Assembly: GCF_051020955.1 (NCBI RefSeq)
Contig: NW_027476474.1
Span: forward strand, 62,001-126,000
Length of the DNA: 64,000 nt
Reading direction: 5' to 3'
Source: Megalopta genalis
Taxonomy: Eukaryota > Arthropoda > Insecta > Hymenoptera > Halictidae
Shown: piece after piece, positions 1 to 12,300 of the stretch
Layout of the letters: each line of letters opens with the position of its first letter
How positions within the stretch are numbered: the stretch's first letter is position 1
Position numbers and translations under genes: made by a program
Notes under the pieces: generated by a model
Database searches by the model: none
The model's input: the letters and a program-made list of their open reading frames with translations, nothing else
What the model was told of the DNA's origin: nothing

Positions 1-150
1 TTTGAAGCTAAACCTTCAACATCGCTTTGATTTGCAGCTATATCATGTGTTTCGCAAGGATTTGCAGCTAACTCGTTCGTTTCGCCTGCATTTGATGCTA
101 TATCACTTATATCGCAAGTATCTGAAGCTAAATCACTTGTTTCGCATGGC
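1..150. repeat. Exemplar of the 150-bp higher-order repeat (five monomer types)
   Basis: Five consecutive monomers differ in their middle and end and recur in this order through most of the window. Type E has ACCTTC followed by ATCGC. Type F has AATCATGTGT. Type B has ACTCGTTTGT and ends CTGCA. Type C has TATCACTTAT and ends GCAAGTA. Type D has AATCATTTGT and ends CATGG. On the minus strand the types read as decapeptides: E is ASNQCDVEGL, F is ASNPCETHDL, B is ASNAGETNEL, C is ASDTCDISDI and D is ASNPCETNDL. Here F and D carry small substitutions. Sections with only E and F doubled (an extra 60 bp) are also common, for example near 5.2-5.3 kb and 7.86-7.98 kb. Confidence 0.92.
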
Positions 151-270
151 TTTGAAGCTAAAACTTCTACATCGCATTGATTTTCAGTTTAATCATGTGT
201 TTCGCATGGATTTGAAGCTAACTCGTTTGTTTCGTCTGCATTTGAAGCTATATCACTTATATCCCAAGTG

Positions 271-300
271 TTTGAAGCTAAATCATTTGTTTCGCATGGA
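271..300. repeat. Exemplar of the consensus 30-bp monomer
   Basis: This is an exact copy of the commonest monomer type. It opens with TTTGAAGCTA, has the middle AATCATTTGT and closes with TTCGCATGGA. GC content is 10 of 30 bases, with one CpG in the TTCGC segment. Read on the plus strand it gives the decapeptide MDLKLNHLFR or, in another frame, FEAKSFVSHG. Read on the minus strand it gives ASNPCETNDL. The other three frames contain a stop in the consensus. Confidence 0.95.
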
Positions 301-2220
301 TTTGAATCTAACTCGTTTGTTTCGTCTGCATTTGAAGCTATATCACTTATATCCCGAGTGTTTGATGCTAAATCATTTGTTTCGCATGGATTTGAAGCTA
401 ACTCGTTTGCTTAGCCTGCAGTTGAATCTATATCACTTATATCGCAAGTATTTTAAGCAAAATCATTTGTTCCGCATCGATATGAAGCTAAGCCTTCTAC
501 TTCGCATTGATTTGAAGCTAAATCATTTGTTTCGCTTGAATGTGAAGCTAACTCGTTTGTTTCGTCTGCAGTTGAAACTATATCATTTATATCGCAAGTA
601 TTTGAAGCTAAATCATTTGTTCCGCATGGATCTGAAGCTGAGCCTTCTACATCGCATTGATTTGAAGCTTAATCATGCGTGTCGCATGGAGTTGAAGCTA
701 GCTTGTTTGTTTCGTCTGTATTTGAACGTATATCGCTTATAACGCAATTATCTGAAGATAAATCATTTGTTCCACATGGCTTTGAAGCTAAACCTTCTAA
801 ATCGCATTGATTTTCAGTTTAATCTTGTGTTTCGCATGGATTTGAAGCTAACTCGTTTGTTTCGTCTGCATTTGAAGCTATATCACTTATATCCTAAGTG
901 TTTGAAGCTAAATCATTTGTTTCGAATGGATTTGAAGCTAACTCGTTTGTTTGGCCTGCATTTGAAGCTATATCACTTATATCCCGAGTGTTTGATGCCA
1001 AATCATTTGTTTCGCATGGATTTGTATCTAAACCTTCTACATCGAATTGATTTGAGGCTAAATCATGTGTTTCGCTTGGATGTGAAGCTAACTCATTTAT
1101 TTCGTCTGCATTTGAAGCTATATCACTTATATCCCAAGTGTTTGAAGCTAAATCATTTGTTTCGCATGAATTTGAAGCTAAACCTTATACATCGCATTGA
1201 TTTGAAGCTTAATCATGTGTTTCACATGGATTTGAAGCTAATTCGTTTCTATCCCCTGCATTTGAAGCTATATCATTTATATCGTAAGTATCTGAAACTA
1301 AATCATTTGTTTCGCACGGATTTGAAGCTAAACCTTCTACATCGCATTGATTTTCGGTTTAATCATGTGTTTCGCATGGATTTGAAACTAACTTGTTTGT
1401 TTCGTCTGCATTTGAAGCTATATCACTTATATCCCAAGTATTTGAAGCTAAATCATTTGTTTCTCATGGATTTGAAGCTAAACCTACTCCATCGCATGGA
1501 CTTGAAGCTAACTCGTATGTTTCGCATGCAGCTGAAGCTATATCACCCATATCCCAAGTGTTTGCAGCTCTATCATTTGTTTCGCATGGATTTGAAGCTA
1601 AACCATCTATATCGCGTGAATTTTAAGCTAAATCATGTGTTCCGCATGGATTTGAAGCTAACTCGTTTGTTTCGTCTGCACTTGAAGCAATATCACATAT
1701 ATCGCTAGTATCTGAAGCTAAATCATTTGTTTCGCATGGATTTGAAGCTAAACCTTCAACATCGCTTTGATTTGCAGCTATATCATGTGTTTCGCAAGGA
1801 TTTGCAGCTAACTCGTTCGTTTCGCCTGCATTTGATGCTATATCACTTATATCGCAAGTATCTGAAGCTAAATCACTTGTTTCGCATGGCTTTGAAGCTA
1901 AACCTTCTACATCGCATTGATTTTCAGTTTAATCATGTGTTTCGCATGGATTTGAAGCTAACTCGTTTGTTTCGTCTGCATTTGAAGCTATATCATTTAT
2001 ATCCCAAGTGTTTGAAGCTAAATCATTTGTTTCGCATGGATTTTAATCTAACTCGTTTGTTTGGCCTGCAGTTGAATCTATATCACTTATATCGCAAGTA
2101 TTTTAAGCAAAATCATTTGTTCCGCATCGATACGAAGCTAAGCCTTCTACTTCGCATTGATTTGAAGCTAAATCATTTGTTTCGCCTGGATTTGAAGCTA
2201 AACCTTCTACTTTCGCATTG

Positions 2221-4740
2221 ATTTGAAGCTGACTCGTTTGCTTCGTGCGCATTTGAAGCTATATCACTTATATCCCAACTGTTTGAAGATAAATCATTTG
2301 ATTCGCATGGATTTGAAGCTAGCTTGTTTCTTTCGTCTGCATTTGAAGCTATATCACATATATCGCAAGTGTCTGAAACTAAATCATTTGTGTCGCATGG
2401 ATTTGAAGCTATCTCGTTTGTTTCGTCTGCATTTGAATCTATATCACTTATATCGCAAGTATCTGAACCTAAATCATTGGTTTCGCATGGATTTGAAGCT
2501 AAACCTTCTTACATCGCATAGATTTGAAGCTAAATCATGTGTTTCGCATGGATTTGAATCTAACTCGGTTGTTGCGCATGCAGTTGAATCTAAATAACGT
2601 ACATCGCAAGTATTTGTAGCTAAACCATTTGTTTGGAATGGATTTGAAGCTAAACCTTCTACATCGCATTGATTTGCAGCTAAATAATGTGTTTCGCATG
2701 GATTTGGAGCTAACTCGTTTGTTTGACCTGCTGTTGAATGTATATCACTTATATCGCAAGTATTTGAAGCAAAATCATTTGTTCCGCATCGATTTGAAGC
2801 TAAGACTTCTACTTCGCATTGATTTGATGCTAAATCATGTGTTTCGCTTGGATGTGAAGCTAACTCGTTTGTTTCGTCTGCATTTGAAGTTATATCACCT
2901 ATATCCCAAATGTTTGAAGCTACATCATTTGTTTCGCTTGGATTTAAAGCTAAACGTTCTACATCGCATTGATTTGAAGCTAAATCGTGTGTTTTGCATG
3001 GATTTGAAGCTAACTCGTTTGTTTCCCCTGCATTTGAAGCTATATCACTTATATCGCATGTATCTGATGCTAAGTCATTTGTGTCGCATTGATTTGAATC
3101 TAAACCTTCCACATCGCATTGATTTGCAGCTAAATCATGTGTTCCGCATGGATTTGAAGCTAACTCGTTTGTTTGGCCTGCAGTTGAATCTATATTACTT
3201 ATATCGCAAGTATTTGGAGCTAAATCATTTGTTCCGCATGGATTTGAAGCTGAGCCTTCTACATCGCATTGATTTGAAGCTTAATTATGCGTGTCGCATG
3301 GAGTTGAAGCTAGCTCGTTTGTTTCGTCTGCATTTGAACGTATATCGCTTATAACGCAATTATCTGATGATAAATCATTTGTTCCGCATGGATTTGAAGC
3401 TAAGCCTTCTAATTCGCATTGATTTGAAGCTAAATCATGTGTATCGCATGCATTTTGAAGCTAACTCCTTTGATTCGTCTGTATTTGAAGCTATATCACT
3501 TATATCCCATGTGTTTCAAGCTAAATCATTTGTTTCGCATGGATTTGAAGCTAACTCGTTTGTTTCGTCTGCATTTGGAGGTATACCACTTATATCCCAA
3601 GTATCTGAAGCTAAATCATTTGTTTCGAATGGCTTTGAAGTTAAACCTTCTACATCGCATTGATTTTCATTTTAATCATGTGTTTCGCATGGATTTGAAG
3701 CTAACTCGTTTGTTTCGTCTGCATTTGAAGCTATATCACTTTTATCCCAAGTATTTGAAGCTAAATCATTTGTTTCGCATGGATTTGAAGCTAACTCGTT
3801 TGTTTCGTCTGCATTTGGAGGTATATCACTTATATCGCAAGTATCTGAATCTAAATCATTTGTTTCGCATGGATTTGAAGCTAAACCTTCAACATCGCTT
3901 TGATTTGCAGCTATATCATGTGTTTCGCATGGATTTGCAGCTAACTCGTTCGTTTCGCCTGCATTTGGTGCTATATCACTTATATCGCAAGTATCTGAAG
4001 CTAAATCACTTGTTTGGCATGGCTTTGAAGCTAAACCTTCTACATCGCATTGATTTTCAGTTTAATCATGTGTTTCGCATGGATTTGAAGCTAATTCGTT
4101 TGTTTGGCCTGCAGTTGAATCTATATCACTTATATCGCAAGTATTTGGAGCTAAATCATTTGTTCCGCATGGATTTGAAGCTGAGCCTTCTACATCGCAT
4201 TGATTTGAAGCTTAATCATGCGTGTCGCATGGATTTGAAGCTGGTTCGTTTGTTCCGTCTGCATTTGAACGTATATCGCTTATAACGCAATTATCTCAAG
4301 ATAAATCATTTGTTCCGCATGGATTTAAAGCTAAGCCTTCTACTTCGCATTGATTTGAGGCTAAATAATGTGTATCGCATGCATTTTGAAGCTAACTCCT
4401 TTGATTCGTCTCCATTTGAAGCTATATCACTTATATCCCGAGTGTTTGATGCTAAATCATTTGTTTCGCACAAATTTGTAGCTAAACCTTCTACATAGCA
4501 TTGATTTGAAGCTAAATCACGTGTTTCGCATAGATTTGAAGCTAACTCGTTTGTTTCGTCTGCATTTGAATCTATATCACATATATCCCAAGTGTTTGAA
4601 GCTAAATCATTTGTTTCGCATGAATTTGAAGCTAAACCTTCTACATCGCAATGATTTGAAGCTTAATCATTTGTTTCTCATGGATTTGAAGCTAATTCGT
4701 TTGTATCCCCTGCATTTGAAGCTATATCATTTATATCGCA
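2221..4740. repeat. Mixed repeat block, partly duplicated at 9.8-11.2 kb
   Basis: The monomer phase shifts by one base at about 2210 and again at about 2510, through 31-bp monomers with an extra T (CTACTTTCGC and TTCTTACATC). About 3.1-3.7 kb matches 9.8-10.3 kb at an offset of 6691. About 3.85-4.74 kb matches 10.30-11.19 kb at 6451. The 240-bp change in offset means that eight monomers were lost or gained between the copies. Two further 31-bp monomers with GCATTTTGAAG sit near 3450 and 4385. No unique gene is seen. Confidence 0.85.
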
Positions 4741-5351
4741 AGTATCTGAAACTAAATCATTAGTGTCGCATGGATTTGAAACTAAACCTTCTACATCGCA
4801 TAGATTTGAAGCTAAATCATGTGTTTCGCATGGATTTGCAGCTAACTCGTTCGTTTAGCCTGCAGTAGAATCTATATCACTTATATCGCAAGTATTTGGA
4901 GCTAAATCATTTATTCCGCATGGATTTGAAGCTGAGCCTTCTACATCGCATTGATTTGAAGCTTAATCATGTGTGTCGCATGGATTTGAAGCTAACTCGT
5001 TTGTTTCCCCTGCATTTGAAGCTATATCACTTATATCGCAAGTATCTGAAGCTAACTCATTTGTTTCGCATGGATTTGAAGCTAAACCTTCTACATCGCT
5101 TTGATTTGCAGCTAAATCATGTGTTTCGCATCGATTTGAAGCTAACTCGTTTGTTTCCCCTGCATTTGAATCTATATCACTTATATCGCAAGTATCTGAT
5201 GCTAAATCATTTGTGATGCATGGATTTGAAGCTACACCTTCTACATCGCATTGATTTGCTGCTAAATCATGTGTTTCGAAAGGATTTGAAGCTAAGCCTT
5301 CTACTTCGCTTCGATTTGCAGCTAAATCATGTGTTTCGCATGCATTTGAAG

Positions 5352-6119
5352 CTAACTCGTTTGTTCCGCCTGCATAAAAGCTAAATCATATATAAAACAT
5401 GTATTTGAAGCTAAACAATTCGTGTCGCATGGATTTGTAACTAAGGCTGCTTCTTCGCATTGATTTGAATCTAAATCACGTCTTTCGCATGGATTTGAAG
5501 CTAACTCGTTTGTTTCGCACGCAGTTGGAGCTAAATCATGTATGTCACAAGTATTTGTAGCGAAACCATTTGATTTGCATGGATTTGAAGCTAAGCCTTC
5601 TACATCGCATTGATTTGCTGCTAAATCGTGTGTTTCGCATTGATTTGAAGCTAACTCGTTTGTTTCGCATGCAGTTGGAGCTAAATCATGTATGTCACAA
5701 CTATTTGTAGCGAAACCATTTGATTTGCATGGATTTGAAGCTAAGCCTTCTACATCGCATTGATTTGCTGCTAAATCATGTGTTTCGCATGGATGTGAAG
5801 CTAAGCCTTCTACTTCGCTTCGACTTGCAGCTAAATCATGTGTTTCGCATGGATTTGAAGCTAACTCGTTTGTTTCCCCTGCATTTGAAGCTATATCACT
5901 TATATCGCAAGTATCTGATGCTAAATTATTTGTTTCGCCTGGATTTGAAGCTATATCACTTATATCCCGAGTGTGTGATGCTAAATCATTTGTTTCGCAT
6001 GGTTTTGTAGCTAAACCTTCTACATCGCATTGATTTGAAGCTAAATCATGTGTTTCGCTTGGATGTGAAGCTAACTCGTTTGTTTCGTCTGCATTTGAAG
6101 CTATATCACATATATCCAA
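5352..6119 (-). other. Minus-strand open frame of 255 codons in macro-repeat copy 1
   Basis: The decapeptide frame runs from a TTG at 6119 and reads ASNADETNEL, ASHPSETHDL, ASNQCDVEGL and further units of that kind. It ends within the AT-rich TATATAAAA monomer, where the pattern breaks into TCFIYDLAF. In the sister copies at offsets 7591 and beyond, the same region is nearly identical, but a CCC(A/G)AGTG start variant changes the reported length. Its acidic, Cys-bearing composition matches the 59.9-61.7 kb frame. No start signal or unique terminus is visible. Confidence 0.07.
5389..5397 (+). other. TATATAAAA monomer variant (one of 18 copies)
   Basis: An AT-rich monomer carries TATATAAAAC in place of the usual TTATATCGC. 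Copies start at 5389, 7219, 12980, 15015, 15463, 21462, 25359, 30368, 30668, 31387, 31657, 33755, 38643, 39362, 39632, 41791, 44705 and 45155. It is usually preceded by TTCCGCCTGCAGATAAAG or CTGCATAAAAG. The string fits a eukaryotic TATA box, but nothing downstream looks like a gene, so a promoter role is only a possibility. It is a good landmark: its spacings reproduce the macro-repeat offsets exactly (7591, 8482, 3897, 8396, 8275, 7975, 8244). Confidence 0.6.
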
Positions 6120-6373
6120 AGTGTTTGAAGCTGAATCATTTGTTTCGCATTAATTTGAAGCTACACCTTCTACATCGCATTGATTTGAAGCTTAATCATT
6201 TGTTTCTCATGGATTTCAAGCTAAATCGTTTGTATCCCCTGCATTTGAAGCTATATCATTTATATCGCAAGTATCTGATACTAAATCATTTGTTCGGCAC
6301 GGATTTGAAGCTATACCTTCTACATCGCATTGATTTGCATTTAAATGATGTGTTTCGCAAGAATTTGAACTAA
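6035..6373. repeat. Module with the CATTTAAATG palindrome (one of eight copies)
   Basis: A ~340-bp module recurs at 6035, 11858, 13626, 20341, 22108, 24237, 26005 and 34401, nearly unchanged. It contains the 10-bp palindrome CATTTAAATG (6338-6347 here) and ends with a 29-bp monomer, TTTGAACTAACTCG, that lacks one base. All eight copies share these marks, so the one-base loss preceded the duplications. Two versions alternate with a spacing of 1767-1768 bp in copies 2-4 of the macro-unit. Plus-strand frames here stop at the 29-mer. Confidence 0.85.
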
Positions 6374-9300
6374 CTCGTTTGTTTCGTCTGCATTTGAAGC
6401 TATATCACTTATATCCCAAGTGTTTGAAGCTAAATCATTTGTTTCGCATGGATTTGCAGCTAACTCGTTCGTTTAGCCTGCAGTTGAATCTATATCACTT
6501 ATATCGCAAGTATTTGGAGCTAAATCATTTATTCCGCATGGATTTGAAGCTGAGCCTTCTACATCGCATTGATTTGAAGCTTAATCATGTGTGTCGCATG
6601 GATTTGAAGCTAACTCGTTTGTTTCCCCTGCATTTGAAGCTATATCACTTATATCGCAAGTATCTGAAGCTAACTCATTTGTTTCGCATGGATTTGAAGC
6701 TAAACCTTCTACATCGCTTTGATTTGCAGCTAGATCATGTGTTTCGCATCGATTTGAAGCTAACTCGTTTGTTTCCCCTGCATTTGAATCTATATCACTT
6801 ATATCGCAAGTATCTGATGCTAAATCATTTGTGATGCATGGATTTGAAGCTACACCTTCTACATCGCATTGATTTGCTGCTAAATCATGTGTTTCGCATG
6901 GATGTGAAGCTAAGCCTTCTACTTCGCTTCGACTTGCAGCTAAATTATTTGTTTCGCCTGGATTTGAAGCTAAACCTTCTAGTTTCGCATTGATTTGAAG
7001 CTGACTCGTTTGCTTCGTGCGCATTTGAAGCTATATCACTTATATCCCAACTGTTTGAAGATAAATCATTTGATTCGCATGGATTTGAAGCTAGCTTGTT
7101 TCTTTCGTCTGCATTTGAAGCTACATCACATATATCGCAAGTATCTGAAGCTAAATCATGTGTTTCGCTTGGATTTGAAGCTAACTCGTTTGTTCCGCCT
7201 GCAGATAAAGCTAAATCATATATAAAACAAGTATTTGAAGCTAAACTATTCGTGTCGCATGGATATGTAACTAAGCCTTCTTCTTCGCATTGATTTGAAG
7301 CTAAATCACGTCTTTCGCATGGATTTGAGGCTAACTCGTTTGTTTCCCCTGCATTTGAAGCTATATCAATTATATCGCAAGTATCTGATGCTAAATCATT
7401 TTTGTCGCATGGATTTGAAGCTAAACCTTCTACATCGCTTTGATTTGCAGCTAAATCATGTGTTTCGCATGGATTTGAAGCTAACTCGTTTGTTTCCCCA
7501 GCATTTGAAGCTATATCAATTATATCGCAAGTATCTGATGCTAAATCATTTTTGTGACATGGATTTGAAGCTAAACCTTCTACATCGCATTGATTTGAAG
7601 CTAATTCATGTGTTTCTCATGGATTTGAAGCTAACTCGTTTGTTTCCCCTGCATTAGAAGCTATATCACTTATATCGCAAGTATCTGAAGCTAAATAATT
7701 TGTTTCGCATGAATTTGAAGCTGAACCTTCAACATCGCATTGACTTGCAGCTAAATCATGTGTTCCGCATGGATTTGAAGCTAACTCGTTTGTTTCGTCT
7801 GCACTTGATACTATATCACTTATATCGCAAGTATCTGATGCTAAATCATTTGTGATACATGGATTTGAAGCTACACCTTCTACATCGCATTGATTTGCTG
7901 CTAAATCATGTGTTTCGCATGGATTTGAAGCTAAGCCTTCTACTTCGCTTCGATTTGCAGCTAAATCATGTGTTTCGCATGGATTTGAAGCTAACTCGTT
8001 TGTTTCCCCTGCATTTGAAGCTATATCACTTATATCGCAAGTATCTGAAGGTATATCATTTGATTCGCATAGATGTGAAGCTAAACCTTCTACATCGCTT
8101 TGATTTGCAGCTAAATCATGAGTTTCGCATCGATTTGAAGCTAACTCGTTTGTTTCCCCTGCATTTGTATCTATATCACTTATATCGCAAGTATCTGTTG
8201 CTAAATCATTTTTTTCGCATGGATTTGATGCTAAATCTTCAACATCGCATTGATATGAAGCTAATTTATGTGTTTCGCATGGATTTGAAGCTAACTGGTT
8301 TGTTTCGTCTGCAATTGATGCTATATCACTTATATCCCATTGTTCGAAGCTAAATCATTTGTTTCGCATGGACTTGAATCTAAACCATCCACACAGCATT
8401 GATTTGAGGCTTAATCATGTGTTTTGCATGGTTTTCAGGCTAACTCGTTTATTTCCCCTGCATTTAAAGCTATATCACTCATATCGCAAATAACTGGAGC
8501 TAAATCATTGGTTTCGCTTGGATTTGAAGCTAAACCTTCTACATCGCACTGATTTGCTGCTAAATCATGTGTTTCGCATGGATCTAAAGCTAAGCCTTCT
8601 ACTTCGCATCGATTTGAAGCTTAATCATGTGTTTCGCATGGATTTGCAGCTAACTCGTTTGTATCCCCTGAATTTGAAACTATATCACTTATATCGCAAG
8701 TATCTGAAGCTAAATCATTTGTGATGCATGGATTTGAAGCTACACCTTCTACATCGCATTGATTTGCTGCTAAATCATGTGTTTTGCATGGATTAGATGC
8801 TCACTCGTTTGCTTCTCCTGCATTTGAAGCTATTTCAGTTATATCGCAAGTATCTGATGCTAAATCATTTGTTTCGCATGGATTTGAAGCTAAACCTTCT
8901 ACATCGCATTGATTTGCAGCCAAGTCATGTATTTGGCATGGATTTGAAGCTAACTCGTTCGTTTCGCGTGCATTTGATGCTATATCACTTATATCGCAAG
9001 TATCTGAAGCTAAATCATTTGTTACGCATGGATTTGAAGCTAGCTTGTTTCTTTCGTCTGCATTTGAAACTATATCACTTATATCGCAAGTATCTGAAGG
9101 TATATCATTTTTTTCGCATGGATTTGAAGCTAAACCTTCTACATCGCATTGATTTGATGCTAAATCATGTGTTTCGAATGGATTTGAAGCTAACTCGTTT
9201 GTTCCGCCTGCAGTAGCATCTATATTACTTATATCGCAAGTATTTGAAGCTAAATCATTTGATGCGCATGGATTTGAATCTAACTCGTTTGTTTCGTCTG

Positions 9301-12300
9301 CATTTGAAGCTATATCACTTATATCGCATGTATCTGAAGCGAAATCATTTGTGTCGCATGGGTTTGAAGCTATACCATCTACATCGCATGGACTTGAAGC
9401 TAACTCGTTTGTTTCGCATGCAGCTGAATCTATATCACCTATATCCCATGTGTTTGAAGCTCAATCAAGTGTTTCGCATGGATTTGAAGCTAAACCTTAT
9501 ACATTGCATTGATTTGAGTCTAAATCATGTGCTTCGGTTGGATATGAAGCTAACTCGTTTGTTTCGTCTGCATTTGAAGCTATATCACTTCTATCCCTAG
9601 AGTTTGATGCTAAATCATGTGTTTCGCATGGGCTTTTAAGCTAAACATTCTACATCGCATTGATTTGAAGCTAAATCATGTGTTTTGCATGGATTTGAAG
9701 CTAACTCGTTTGTTTCGCCTCCAGTTGAATCTATATCACTTACATAGCAAGTATTTGAAGCTAAATCATTTGTTCCGCATGGATTTGAAGCTAAGCCTTC
9801 TACTTCGCATTGATTTGAAACTAAATCATGTGTATCGCATGGATTTGATGCTAACTCGTTTGTTTCCCCTGCATTTGAATCTATATTACTTATATCGCAA
9901 GTATTTGGAGCTAAATCATTTGTTCCGCATGGATTTGAAGCTGGGCCTTCTTCATCGTATTGATTTGAAGCTTAATCATGTGTGTCGCATGGAGTTGAAG
10001 CTAGCTCGTTTGTTTCGTCTGCATTTGAACGTATATCGCTTATAACGCAATTATCTGATGATAAATCATTTGTTCCGCATGGATTTGAAGCCAAGCCTTC
10101 AACTTCGCATCGATTTGAAGCTAAATCATGTGTATCGTATGCATTTTGAAGCTAACTCCTTTGATTCGCCAGCATTTGAAGCTATATCACATATATCCCA
10201 TGTGTTTGAAGCTAAATCATTTGTTTCGCATGGATTTGAAGCTAACTCGTTTGTTTCGTCTGCATTTGGAGGTATATCACTTATATCGTAAGTATCTGAA
10301 ACTAAATCATTTGTTTCGCATGGATTTGAAGCTAAATCTTCAACATCGCTTTGATTTGCAGCTATATCATGTGTTTCGCATGGATTTGCAGCTAACTCGT
10401 TCGTTTCGCCTGCATTTGATGCTATATCGCTTATATCGCAAGTATCTAAAGCTAAATCACTTGTTTCGAATGGCTTTGAAGCTAAACCTTCTACATCGCA
10501 TTGATTTTCAGTTTAATCATGTGTTTCGCATGGATTTGAAGCTAATTCGTTTGTTTGGCCTGCAGTTGAATCTATATCACTTATATCGCAAGCATTTGGA
10601 GCTAAATCATTTGTTCCGCATGGATTTGAAGCTGAGCCTTCTACATCGCATTGATTTGAAGCTTAATCATGCTTGTCGCATGGAGTTGAAGCTAGTTCGT
10701 TTGTTCCGTCTGCATTTGAACGTATATCGCTTATAACGCAATTATCTCAAGATAAATCATTTGTTCCGCATTGATTTGAAGCTAAGCCTTCTACTTCGCA
10801 TTGATTTGAGGCTAAATAATGTGTATCGCATGCATTTTGAAGCTAACTCCTTTGATTCGTCTCCATTTGAAGCTATATCACTTATATCCCGAGTGTTTGA
10901 TGCTAAATCATTTGTTTCGCACGGATTTGTAGCTAAACCTTCTACATAGCATTGATTTGAAGCTAAATCACGTGTTTCGCATAGATTTGAAGCTAACTCG
11001 TTTGTTTCGTCTGCATTTGAATCTATATCACATATATCCCAAGTGTTTGAAGCTAAATCATTTGTTTCGCATGAATTTGAAGCTAAACCTTCTACATCGC
11101 ATTGATTTGAAGCTTAATCATTTGTTTCTCATGGATTTGAAGCTAATTCGTTTGTATCCCCCGCATTTGAAGCTATATCATTTATATCGCAAGTATCTGA
11201 AACTAAATCATTGGTTTCGCATGGATTTGAAGCGAAACCTTCTACATCCCATAGATTTGAAACCAAATCATGTGTTTCGCATAGATTTGCAGCTAACTCG
11301 TTCGCTTCGCCTGCATTTGATGCTATATCACTTATATCGTAAGTATCTGAAGCTAAATCATTTGTTTCGCACGGATTTGAAGCTAAAACTTCTACATCGC
11401 ATTGATTTTCAGTTTAATCATGTGTTCCGCATGGATTTGAAGCTAACTCGTTTGTTTCGTCTGCACTTGAAGCAATATCACATATACCGCTAGTATCTGA
11501 AGCTAAATCATTTGTTTCGCATGGATTTGTAGCTAAACCTTCTACATCGCATTGATTTGAAGCTAAATCATGTGTTTCGCATGGATTTGTAGCTAACTCG
11601 TTTGGTTCGTCTGCATTTCAACGTATATCTCTTATAACGCAATTATCTGAAGATAAATCATTTGTTCCGCATGGATTTGAAGCTAAGCCGTCTACTTCGC
11701 ATTGATTTGAAGCTAAATCATGTGTATCACATGCATTTTGAAGCTAACTCCTTTGATTCGTCTGCATTTGAAGCTATATCACTTATATCCCGAGTGTGTG
11801 ATGCTAAATCATTTGTTTCGCATGGATTTGTAGCTAAACCTTCTACATCGCATTGATTTGAAGCTAAATCATGTGTTTCGCTTGGATGTGAAGCTAACTC
11901 GTTTGTTTCGTCTGCATTTGAAGCTATATCACATATATCCCAAGTGTTTGAAGCTGAATCATTTGTTTCGCATTAATTTGAAGCTACACCTTCTACATCG
12001 CATTGATTTGAAGCTTAATCATTTGTTTCTCATGGATTTCAAGCTAAATCGTTTGTATCCCCTGCATTTGAAGCTATATCATTTATATCGCAAGTATCTG
12101 ATACTAAATCATTTGTTCGGCACGGATTTGAAGCTATACCTTCTACATCGCATTGATTTGCATTTAAATGATGTGTTTCGCAAGAATTTGAACTAACTCG
12201 TTTGTTTCGTCTGCATTTGAAGCTATATCACCTATATCCCAAGTGTTTGAAGCTGAATCATTTGTTTCGCATGGATTTGCAGCTAACTCGTTTGTTTCGT

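Larger units (their letters stand above)
1..2220. repeat. Left block with a 1,740-bp internal duplication
   Basis: The first ~300 bases recur with few changes from 1741 (offset 1740, which is 58 monomers). Around 421 versus 2071 the offset falls to 1650, so the second copy lacks about 90 bp (three monomers). Between the copies are ordinary five-type repeats. Several E/F positions carry the variant TTTTCAGTTTAATC (181, 811, 1351, 1921), which puts a TAA in the minus decapeptide frame. No gene is supported. The plus-strand frame is open for 246 and 313 codons here (2-742 and 767-1708), as the monomer predicts. Confidence 0.85.

Noticed and set aside
5573..5580. Octamer-like ATTTGCAT as a transcription-factor site
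   Set aside because: It arises from a common monomer variant and is copied with it. An 8-base match in AT-rich repeats is not evidence of function.
6338..6347. CATTTAAATG palindrome as an operator
   Set aside because: It is a single-monomer variant carried along in eight copies of one module, with no gene beside it.
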